From Diorhabda sublineata (lineage: Eukaryota; Arthropoda; Insecta; Coleoptera; Chrysomelidae), in assembly GCF_026230105.1 (NCBI RefSeq), contig NC_079478.1, positions 16,073,653 through 16,137,652 of the forward strand: a DNA stretch of 64,000 nt, in the 5' to 3' direction. This document shows positions 10,880 through 20,472 of this stretch, in pieces. The notes below the pieces were generated by a model that saw nothing but the letters and a program-made list of their open reading frames with translations, was not told where the DNA came from and ran no database searches. The translations under genes and the position numbers were made by a program. Positions within the stretch are counted from its first letter, which is position 1, and each line of letters starts with the position of its first letter.

Positions 10880-11490
10880 GTCAGGTCATCTAAGACGCAA
10901 TCTTTTTGTGAGTCCCCACAAGCTAGGTTCAAGCACATAAGCAAGCCTTACAATTTGCCTAGTGACGTGAAATGGTCCAAGCCAAGTTAGTACTACTCCT
11001 TCAAAGTACTTAAGTCTTTTAGTGAAATGGGCAGGACATTCGTAGACAGACAGAGATGCTCTGTTGTTTCCGTGGCTTGTTCGCAGAATCTGCAGTTGTT
11101 GCCTTTTCGTCATGCCCATCGTCTTAGGGTGATATTTGACGGTGCGGTGACCTATCAGAAGACTGACCACCAGTTACATGTCCTTCCTGGTCATAACGAG
11201 AAGTTCTTCAATTTTTTTTATTCCAGTAAGACTCCATTTGATTCTTTAGCCATTCGTTCAGTTAGCTATTGATGTGACATCTCGTGAGGCTACAATAGGG
11301 TCCAAGGTATGGAGTCGTTGCCCCTTTTTTGGCAGGGCTGTCTGTTTCCTTATTTCCTTGGTGGCCTGGAAGCCACATTAGGGGGACTTCGTTCTTGTTA
11401 GTTCGTGCTTCTAGAGTTCGTTTACACTCCCGCACTAGTTTGGGTGTGCACTCAATAGCTTTCAGGTCCTCCAAGGCTATCTGAGAGAAT
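10880..11490 (-). pseudogene. Jockey-like ORF2 RNase H and C-terminal finger
   Basis: 3' end of a second Jockey/R1-like non-LTR element. From 11474 leftwards: ECKRTLEARTNKNEVPLMWL, PGHQGNKETDSPAKKG (last RNase H block, with the usual EADxLAKxG degraded to ETDSPAKKG), IGHRTVKYHPKTMG, and after a frameshift NCRFCEQATETTEHLCLS, the CCHC-like motif that closes these proteins. Stops follow LKE. The family differs from the Jockey-like copy at 4945-6600, which ends in a different motif. Confidence 0.85.
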
Positions 11491-11989
11491 GTATGTGTGC
11501 TTTTTAGAGAGATTCTAGGGTAAAATTTGAGAGAAAATTTTAAATAGATTAGAAGGAAGAAATCATTTAGTACTTTTCGGGGTTTTGTCTAACATTGTAC
11601 ATTTTCTTTAAGTGTCCTTAAGCACAAGCCCAGCAAGTTCTCTTGTTTTGATTTCTACAAATTTTTATCGATACATATGTATTTAGTTTTGATTGCCCTT
11701 TCAGAGGAATTCAATTTCGGTTATCATTATTTTTCTAATTATTGAAACGTCTACCCTATAGTGTTAAACTCTTCACCACAATATATGCGTCCACACATCA
11801 GATATTTTTATTAGCGTTTACAAAAATCGTATTAAATTTGTATAATGTACGACATCTGGTAATTAAATAATGAGTTAGAAAGCAAACTGGACGGGTATGG
11901 AAAACGAATGCGGCATTGGGGTATAAATCATCCATCATATTTTTGTTTCTTGTAGTTAACTGGTGGGCTGAAACTAGCATATAAAAATA

Positions 11990-12880
11990 ATTTTTTCTTT
12001 CTATAGAATTTGATTTTATTACACAATATAGTTGCCCTCGAGGGCGAGAATCTTCTTGTGGTATGAGAACAGAAAAAAGTCGCGGTGGGCCAGATTTAGA
12101 GAAAAAGGAGGATGCGGATGCAATTCATGTAAACATGTCATCGTTTTCATTGATTTGTAACATGATGCATTGTCTTGATGACTTTAAAGTTCTTCAAATT
12201 GGGCCGTTTCCGCTATTTTGTCTTTCAAACGCTCTAATAATGATACATAATAGTCGCTGTTTACGTTTTTTCCTTTATAACAGATATTCGTTTAATATTA
12301 TACTATTTGTATCTCAAAAGACTGATGCCATAACCTCGCTATAATCTACTTTTGAATGTTTTCTTGCTTAGGGTTGATTCATCAAGTGCAGTCCACTCGG
12401 CTGATTGTCCATTAGACTCCAGTGTGAAATTATAGAGCCAGGTTACATCCATTGTCATATATCGACGCAAAAATTTGGGTTTACTGCAATTGGATATCAT
12501 CAAACACTATTAAGAATAATAAATTTATTGTTAGTTTGCGCGGCACCTACTTTAAAAAGGGCTTTCACATACCCAAATATTATTTTACATTATGTCGAAC
12601 ACGTTCCTTAGATAACTTTAGGGTTTCAACTATTTCAATCAGTTTCACTTTCTGGTTACTTCGAAATTTTTTGTGGACTTTTTTGATGTTTTTTTCAGTG
12701 ACAGCCACTTTGGGGAGTCCAGTGTGTGTATTGTCCTCGGTGCTCATTTCGTCTCGTTTAAACATAGCAAACCATTTTTCAACGGTTAAATTTCCCGGGG
12801 TAAAGTCCGAACCTTAGCTTCAATAGGTTTTTTGTGCCAAAAAGCAATGCTTTATTAACAGAAGAAATTCCTTCTCATTT
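11990..12880 (-). pseudogene. Mariner transposase relic, nearly full length
   Basis: Decayed mariner transposase covering almost all domains. From 12876: MRRNFF, IEAKVRTLPREI, WFAMFKRDEMSTEDNTHTGL, VAVTEKNIKKVHKK, KVKLIEIVETLKLSKERV, then the catalytic part with SAEWTA-like remnants, NSDYYVSLLERLKDKIAE, HQDNASCYKSM (second aspartate, codon 12172-12174) and AHRDFFLFS (third aspartate, codon 12079-12081). By my count 30 residues separate these two aspartates instead of the usual 34, so a small deletion is likely. The first catalytic block is unreadable. Many stops and frameshifts. Confidence 0.88.
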
Positions 12881-12989
12881 TTTCAAACTAACAAATTACT
12901 GTAACTCACAAACTAGTAGTACGATAGCTGTCAAATTTATACTCGTATCATTTGAAACTGAAAATCGTATGAATTTAATACTATTAGCG

Positions 12990-13990
12990 CCATCTATGTG
13001 TCGGATCATAAATGTCTATGTATTGTATGGAAGTTCTGTTGGCATAGTGAACATTCAGAACAACACATGCTGATGATATTCGACGCCTCCAATGTCGCTG
13101 ATAGCGAATGGTGACACTTTGAGCGTCTTCAAGCACGGGTTTATCATATTAACTTATATTAACTTGATATGTACTATGTTCTCATTCTCCTGGACCGTGA
13201 ATGCCACACCGTTCTGTATACTATTGTAATAAATTCGTGTTATAATATTTCAGTGCACTTTGTCGATTTATATGTTACATGTTCCAATCGGACTGATATT
13301 TTCAAGAAAACACAAAGTGGACAAGGTTCCAACGTTCGTTTTGTTTTCCAACTAGAAAATTCTACTATAGTTTTGTCACTAAAGAAAGAATTTTATGGAA
13401 CTGAACTCTATAGTCTATTTCAGAAAGGTATAGAGTAGGTATTGAAATAGTATCGTTTCTAATATTAAAATTTCAAGTAATTCGTAAGAGAATTAGGAAA
13501 AGTACGTTTTCTGTCCTCAATGTCTCAATGGCCTCAGTGTCATTATCAAAATATTGTGTAGGGATTACTTAGTTAGTAGATTATACAGTTACGTTTTGCG
13601 TTTAAGAGGTACCGTTTAACCTTCTATTAGTGCCTCTGCCTAATTCCAACCATTTTTCATATCCTTTATACTAGTATCCTACCGGTACGCCTTTCGCACA
13701 CTATTTTCAGTGTTTTTGAATAGATAACAATAGGTTAAACCCATATATTGACCCTAACCCATTATGCTAGGAGTAGCATAATGTTTACGAAGATTAACTT
13801 TAAGAGGAGTTCGATTCGACTTAGCTCTTACAAGTATTATTTTAATCGATAGAAAAAACGATGAAAAAAGTGCAAAAAAATTTCAACGTTATATTAAAAA
13901 TGATCGAATTTACTTATAAAATTTGAACAGACCTGTAAAAAAAAATGTAGCTGTATGAGCACATGGTTTATGTATTAAAATAAAACTTTG
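12990..13990. other. Unassigned DNA
   Basis: No supported gene. A plus-strand frame of 89 codons at 13169-13438 has no recognisable motif and ordinary AT-rich composition. A minus-strand acceptor-like T-run followed by ACAG near 13930-13945 could serve the candidate exon at 13997-14090, but the frame closes after a few codons. Confidence 0.35.
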
Positions 13991-13996
13991 ACTAAC

Positions 13997-14090
13997 CTCT
14001 TAATAAACCCTCGTTTTGCTCCAACCTTCTATCTATTTCGGAAATATTTTCCCGCCTTAATAATTTCGCAAATAAACTTCGCGAATCCAT
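13997..14090 (-). CDS. Candidate first coding exon of an unidentified host gene
   Basis: The minus strand opens at ATG 14088-14090 (context CTACGATGG) and runs 31 codons, MDSRSLFAKLLRRENISEID then RRLEQNEGLLR, directly into a donor-like AG followed by GTTAGT at 13991-13996. The peptide is charged, helix-prone and unbroken, with no decay, unlike the transposon relics around it. Upstream are GC-richer sequence and a paired GACAGT motif near 14240-14260 that could be promoter. I do not recognise the protein. No convincing second exon was found in the window. Confidence 0.35.
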
Positions 14091-14450
14091 CGTAGACACT
14101 CAGAAGTTCCGCGGTTGTTTACACTTTTTAAATAAAAAACACGCAAAAACACCGATTATCTTAACCAGTCAAAATATTGTTTAAGCAAATAAATTAAGTA
14201 AGTAAGCTAAGTACATAAATAGAAACTATAAACTTTAGGAACTGTCAACTTCGACTGTCTTCAAATTATACTGTTAATCGCAACCTTTTCTCCACTGTCT
14301 TTTTTTACAAGTCAATTACTTCTGTTTTCACACACTATTTGTCATCTACAGTGCCTTCGGGTGACGCTGAATTTATAGGCGGCTGCTAGGCGTTCCTTTT
14401 CATTTTACCTAAAATTCATGTAAAACATCAAAATATTAAGGGGACATTTT
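14091..14450. promoter_or_regulatory. Possible promoter region of the 14.0-kb exon
   Basis: Sequence upstream of the candidate minus-strand start. It contains CCGCGG near 14110, an AT-rich stretch, and an interrupted pair of GACAGT/GTCAAC motifs near 14238-14265. These are only suggestive; no TATA box at the expected place stands out. Confidence 0.15.
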
Positions 14451-14934
14451 ACGGATAACCAATAACTACTAATGAAAAATAGAACGGTAATACAATAGAA
14501 CATTTTTTATTGTACAATAGGTGGCCAAATTATTAGAGACAGTACTCAGATGTATTTACAACGTATATTAAGCTGCGAGTACCATTTTGGAATGTACGTT
14601 CCGGACCTAGCTCATAATAGGGTACTTGCATTTTTTTAAAAGTATTTATTTTTTTGGTTTATTTTATAATAATATATATAATAGAAATAATATTTAATTG
14701 AGAATCGCAAGAATTTTAAATTTTTAACTACATAGGAAAACGATTCTCATTTATTTTCAGTTGTGACGTCATAGGTTTAATAAAAACATTGAGCAGTTAT
14801 CTGCTTGATAATCACGAGGTTATCGTTGCCAGCAACATAGCGTGTACTACTATAATACAGTTTTTATGTATGAATTACGTATAAATAAAACATTTTTCTA
14901 TATATAAGAATAGAGTGAATATACTTTTTATAGA

Positions 14935-16600
14935 GGGATAAATCACGTCAAGTGAGCACCCCAATTTCCAACCCAAGCAAATGTCATAAAATAATTATTT
15001 CAATCGAATCTACCCGCAAACACAAAGATAGAAAAGATAGTATTTTAACGTAATTATTTGTTTAAATATTTTTTTATATGCAACAAAGATTTATGACTTT
15101 TTTTAGACAATAATCAATTGTTCTCCAACTACTGAATGTTTTGACATGAAAATTGATGTGCCTACCTATGAAATATCGCCCTCTCAGATAAAAAATATTA
15201 CGATTTGTTATTAACAATTTTTCAGTATTTTTAATAACTTTTTTATAAACAATTGATATTTTTATTAGCTTCTCAATGCTCTAATCGCCCAGGCTTTCGG
15301 TGATATGTAGAATAACTATTTAAGAACGAGAATATGAAAAAAAATTTCACTGCCCGCCATAAGTTTGCTCGGAAAATAAATAATTGCAAAGCCGCCCGGC
15401 CGTCCGGCTGCGCGGCGAGTGTTCGTTACTTTATTTTTTGCGTGCGCTTTCTATTCTTGATTGTTACGGCTTCTTCATATCTTGACTTCATCTTTTCATT
15501 ATGACTGTCATGCTCTTGTTGAGTATAAAAATCGAAACTGATTTTTTTGAAAAAAGTACAAGCCCATTCATACAAAGCTTTTGAGTTGTTATATGTCTAC
15601 TGTTATCGCGCTGCAAGCTACATGTATACGCATGTTTTTTCACGGATCCTCCTATACCGTCGCAAGCGCCCTTACCGTGAGAAGTAGCAAAAAAGTGCCA
15701 TTCAGCCTCAACTCCGAAATCAGCTTTATGTCTGAGTAGATTTATAAAATTAAATTTATTCTTATAAATATAAGATGAAGTCAAGATATGAAGAAGCCGT
15801 AACAATCAAGAATACGCGCCAATATCACTGCTACAAGCCCATAGATGCAGAAAAGCTAGCGTGCAAAGTGTTTTCGGATGACAATAAAACTACGAATAAT
15901 GTAGTCGTGAAAATTGATAAGAAAAAAAATCACGTCACTTGAATTGGCGCGCTTGATCTTTTTACTTTATTCAATGTACGATCGATATGTGTGCATATTA
16001 TGAATTGAATAAATAATATAATGAATACTGCGTTGTTTGATTGCTAAATACTCTTCAATCTTCAAAATAGAAGATGTTTTAATCGAAAGCGCACGCAAAA
16101 AATAAGGTAACGAACACTCGCCGCGCAGCCGGACGACCGGGCGGCTTTGCAATTATTTATTTTCCGAGCAAACTTATGGCGGGCAGTGAAATTTTTTTCA
16201 TATTCTCGTTCTTAAATAGTTATTCTACATATCACCGAAAGCCTGGGCGATTAGAGCATTGAGAAGCTAATAAAAATATCAATTGTTTATAAAAAAGTTA
16301 TTAAAAATACTGAAAAATTGTTAATAACACATCGCAATATTTTTTATCTGAGAGGGCGATATTTCATAGGTATGCACATCAATTTTCATGTCAAAACACT
16401 CAGTAGTTTGAGAACAATTGATTATTGTCTAAAAAAAGTCATAAATCTTTGTTGCGTATAAAAAAATATTTAAACAAATAATTACGTTAAAATACTATCT
16501 TTTCTATCTTTGTGTTTGCGGGTAGATTCGATTGAAATAATTATTTTGTGACATTTGCTTGGGTTGGAAATTGGGGTGCTCACTTGACGTGATTTATCCC
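14935..16600. mobile_element. Fold-back transposon with ~517-bp arms
   Basis: The two arms, 14935-15451 and 16085-16600, are inverted copies differing at only about ten positions by my reading (about 98% identity). They begin GGGATAAATCACGTCAAGTG. AGA flanks both ends (14932-14934, 16601-16603) and may be a 3-bp target duplication. A GC-rich stretch (CCGCCCGG...GCGCGGCGAG) is conserved in both arms near 15393-15418. The 630-bp core has a second, perfect 43-bp inverted repeat (15452-15494 and 15772-15814) that brackets a transposase fragment. Near-identical arms imply recent insertion or arm-to-arm gene conversion. Non-autonomous. Confidence 0.9.
15488..15805 (-). pseudogene. Transposase fragment, Sola-like, inside the fold-back element
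   Basis: An unbroken frame of 105 codons whose core reads YKNKFNFINLLRHKADFGV, EAEWHFFATSHGKGACDGIG and GSVKKHAYTCSLQRDNSRHI. The WHFFATSHGKGxCDGxGGxVKR signature is one I associate with Sola-type DDE transposases and their relatives; the assignment is from memory. The first and last residues come from the 43-bp inner inverted repeat, so only about 75 codons are true transposase. It carries no complete catalytic triad and cannot be active alone; it looks like a captured or leftover core segment. Confidence 0.6.
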
Positions 16601-16674
16601 AGATTAAAAATTGAAGCATCATAAACTTAATTACTATAATATATAAAGATAAGTTAAATTTTAGTGTTACTTAC

Positions 16675-16850
16675 ATTGAAATGATTCTGGCAACAAAAAT
16701 AATTACATCTCGCAGGATCGTCAAAACGATCAACACTTTCAAACCATTTTTGTTGTCTATTCGAATTTCTTGGCATCATAAAAAAACTTTATCCGGTGTT
16801 TTAGTCGTGGTATTTTTACATCCTAGCACAAAACACGGTTATATACCATT
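16675..16850 (-). pseudogene. THAP zinc-finger exon with frame breaks
   Basis: Minus-strand THAP domain, a C2CH DNA-binding finger found in P-element-type transposases and in domesticated insect genes. The pieces are CFVLGCKNTTTKTPDKVF (C-x4-C), then MMPRNSNRQQKWFESVDR and FDDPARCNYFCCQNHF (C-x2-H), with the conserved tryptophan in QKW. The first and second pieces are in different frames; the switch sits at a run of seven T (plus-strand A run near 16781-16787). A second one-base slip separates the ATG (MVYN) from CFVLGC. The exon ends in a good donor, AAT followed by GTAAGT (16669-16674). Confidence 0.7.
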
Positions 16851-17130
16851 TTTCAGATGAATCAAAGTTTAATAATAACGCTTATTTTAGAATAACCGAG
16901 AGAATAACGGTCGTATTTACTTTGTATCATATGTTCAGTATTTATTTTATACCTATGACGTCACGCAATATGGCGGGCTTACTAAAATATTTAAACTACC
17001 TACAAAATTTTTGAATTTTCAATAATTTTTTTTATAAATATTGATCAAAGAATTAAAAAAAATTGTAAAAGTTGTATATAAACTATCCAAAACTATTTTT
17101 TCTCAAATCATGCAACATATTTGTTGCTAT
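16851..17130. promoter_or_regulatory. Probable promoter of the THAP exon
   Basis: A full CRE palindrome TGACGTCA (16956-16963), within GCGTGACGTCATAGGT on the minus strand, lies about 110 bp upstream of the THAP start. A second TGACGTCATAGGT at 14763-14775 stands in inverted orientation on the other side of the fold-back element with some similarity continuing beyond it. Regulatory role is inferred. Confidence 0.3.
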
Positions 17131-18230
17131 TTTGTTAATTCGTGGTTCCCGGCCGTAAATTAACTTAGAAAAGCCAAATGCGAGAGTTCGGTAACGGAGA
17201 TAGCTGGCGATACGAGCCTGGAGGAATATTTTTCACGGGAATACTCCCAGGTCAGTTAACTTGGTAACTCTATTTTTAGGTTATTTGCAGTATTAAGTTA
17301 CGGTGGCCATCTACGATAACTCGGTAGCGAGACGAGCTAGGGACATGAGCTAAGAGACGTGTTTTATTGCTGTTTTGTCGCTTCAAGGCGGCTTTATCGA
17401 AAAATTGCAAAACTCAACATCTTCAAGTCAAACTCAGCATCGCGACTACTTGCAGTATTCTGTTACGGATCTGGCGACATGAACAAGGCGGTAAATTTTG
17501 TTGTTTTATGATGGTATAATTAAAAAGCCTCCTGTCTGTCAAACCCACCGCTTACTCTTGTGGTATTTATCTACGGTAGCCACTGTGCGAGATCTCAACG
17601 GCGGATGGTTTATATGGAATATTCCGAAACTTTCGCTGCCAATCAAAACTACCCTTGCTACCGCGATACTAATCTGCGGCTGCTTTATCTCTAGACTAGA
17701 ATTAGTGGCTCCTCGGCATATTTTGTTTCTATACAGTTGCTACAAAACAGCTTTATCAAGGAATTCTAAGAACTACCCTTCTTGTTAAACACACTCTCGT
17801 CATTTTGCGAAGCAACAAAATATACCGCCTGCTTCGTGTTACCAGCTCCTCGCGATTCTAAGATATCGCAGTTATTTATCGTAATTTAATTCTGCAAGTA
17901 AATCGCAAGAGTGAGTTCGACATGTGAGTTTTGGAATTTTAGATAAAGCCACCTTAAACCAATCAAATATGGCAGAGTCCGTGTCACTAGCTTCTGTCTC
18001 TTTCGACATGTGTAGCCAAATGGCATTTCTCCGGAGCGGCTGGAGAAACAAAATCAATTATCCAAAATGGCTCCCTCAGCTTAATATACCTGTATTTTCA
18101 AGTTTATCTGAAGAAATAATTGGTTACAGACCTTATTATAATTTTTTATTTATAAGAGAATTATTAGTGTCATATAAACAAATTTTGCATAATGAAAGCA
18201 GTTTATTTGCAAATAAAAGTTAAATGTAGA
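17131..18230. other. GC-richer unidentified stretch with inverted motifs
   Basis: This stretch is clearly less AT-rich than its flanks. A motif with CAAGGCGGTAxAxTTTTGTTG occurs near 17485-17508 and inverted near 17811-17840; related GAGCTxxGGxxACGxGxx pieces recur. A plus-strand frame (17924-18223, 99 codons, starting MSFGILDKATLNQSNMAESV) shows no known domain, though CCAATCAAATATGGC near 17957-17971 resembles a CCAAT box before an ATG. It may be an old element or a 5' exon. Confidence 0.3.
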
Positions 18231-19633
18231 TTCACTAATTGACTATTATTAGTAATATAGCTTCTAGTCATCGAAGCATCTATGCATATTCTTGCTGTTG
18301 AGTTACATGCTTTGATGCAATTTTCTAATAGTTTTTAACAAATGTCAACTAAAGAACTTTTCGGAAACTATTACCAGTTTCACGTAGATCACCTATCAGC
18401 TAAATATAAAATTCTCTGTTTTTTAACATTTTGTCAGTTTCTAGCTATTTCTTCCCCAGTTTTGTATAATCTTTATAAATAATAACATAAAAATTACTAA
18501 TAGGTGTTCTTAAATCTATTTTATGTATTAATAGCTAAGAAAAAATTATAATTTTTGATAAAAATTTAATACTGAATAAGTTTATAAAAAATTCAATTTC
18601 CTTTGATTCCCTTTTAAACGATAGTTTTGAAAAATTAGTGTGTATATTTTTTATCGCTATCAATAACGATTATTAACTGGTTTGAAATTATTACTTCCTA
18701 CTATAACCAAGTTTCACCCTTAGTGATTGAATTTTTCAAAATCCTTTCTTAGTACTCACCTACGTCATTCAAGGAACATTTGTAGGAAATTCATGCACTT
18801 TCATAAAGTTTCTGGAATTCAGGGAAGTTACTGAACTGGATTCAGAAAGTACTAATAAGACATTGTAGATTCAATACCCTAATAATACTGTTGAATTTAA
18901 ATCTCTATAAATATGTTAACAATGTTGTCAGCCAGCTCAAGAGATCCGTCTTTCTATTTCCCACTTCAATTCAAATTATACGAGATTTACAAAGGAAACA
19001 TTTTCCCTTATGTTGTAATGTTCTTTGTATATAAGAAATTCTGACAATACTTCACTCTGTATTAGAGTGTACAAGTAACAAAACCCATATTCATTGGAAC
19101 ATCGATGGTTGTAGATGTAAACTAATATATTTTTTTGAAATGAGCAGCAAATAGAAAATGATATTCAGTAAATATTGAAACTACCTAGCTCAATTCGATT
19201 CTCTATGTATAATAATATATATTTGCCACTCAGAAATTATACCATAACTAGTTATTCAAAAAGTGAAAATTTTTGGCACACGACATAGTAACATTAGCAA
19301 ACTTCGTTTTTGAGCTTCCTTCATTTACATTCATGTTTCTGTAGGATCTCTAGGTAAGGGTCAATTTGATGAAGTAGGTATAGTTTTCTGATTATTACTC
19401 CTAATACCCAATAAAAAATTGATTTTTTGCTCAAGCCAATCTTGAAACTGACAGAGCATTTGTAATTCCTATCATAGAATTGTTGACTTCTAATTATTGA
19501 TATTTTGCTTTATAAAAAAGTAACTAACACAGATTTTTTGCACAAACTAATCTTCAAAAGATAAAACATTACTAATTAGGCTTCAATAGTGCAGAATAAT
19601 TAAGAACTTCTAACAGGAGAAAAAATTGTGTTA
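18231..19633. other. AT-rich intergenic DNA
   Basis: No gene, RNA or repeat could be supported. Confidence 0.4.
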
Positions 19634-20363
19634 TGTGTTTCGGAATAGCTCTCCAATCTCCCGGGAAATGATTCTGTAGGTAAATATAAGGAAAAAAAAT
19701 TGGTTAACAAAACTACCAAAAACGATTCGTAAGCGAGTTATAGTGAGCGATAGATTTCGCCCGGATTCCCGATGTCTCGGGTCTGATATTGTCATGCAAA
19801 TTTATTTGGTCTATACGTATTTTAACCTGAAAAATTGAATAAAATAGGTCTCAGATATGTGACTGTAATATTTTTTATGTTAACTGACGTAAAACACAAA
19901 AAACTCAACTCCAAAATACACTTTTTTTACGTTTGGAGTAAAATAACTTCGTTTAATGCCTAATAGATGCATTAAATTTTCAAATAAAACAAAAATTTAA
20001 TTCTGAAGAGAATGATGTCTACACCCACAATAAAAAGTAAATGCAAATGCAAGGTGAAAATATCTTTATTTTACTGACTTAAAATCAAAACAAAAATGAG
20101 TGAATTGTATAAATAACTTTACATTTAACGATGTTGTTCTATGTTACAGATATGAGACCTATTTTATTCAATTTTTCAGGTCAAAATACGTATAGACCAT
20201 ACAAATTTGTATGACAATTTCCAATATGGCTTCCTATTATTGGTGGATCAGGATCAGGATCATTATAGCTCGCTTACGAAGAGTTTTTGGAAATTTTGTT
20301 TTACCAACTTTTTTCCTTATATTTACCTATAAAATCATTTCCTACGAGATTCTAAACACCCTG
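19634..20363. mobile_element. Mariner-type MITE with ~200-bp inverted arms
   Basis: Left arm 19634-19870 and right arm 20130-20363 are inverted copies: GAAATGATTxTxTAGGTAAA, TTCGTAAGCGAG and TTTTAACCTGAAAAATTGAA occur in both. The right end closes with ACACCCTG followed by TA, the ACAGGGTG-type end common in Tc1/mariner MITEs; TA also precedes the left end. The centre is non-coding. Identity of the arms looks near 80-85%, so it is not recent. Confidence 0.7.
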
Positions 20364-20472
20364 TATAAATATTGTTACATAATTGATAACACACATCGAT
20401 TTATTGTTCAAAGTGAATTTCACAAATATAACAGTATATTTTTGTAAGTACATTTTCAATCATAAAAGTATA

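Noticed and set aside
13800..13830. GAGTTCGATTCGACTTAG as a tRNA B box
   Set aside because: No matching acceptor stem, A box or anticodon arm could be folded around it.
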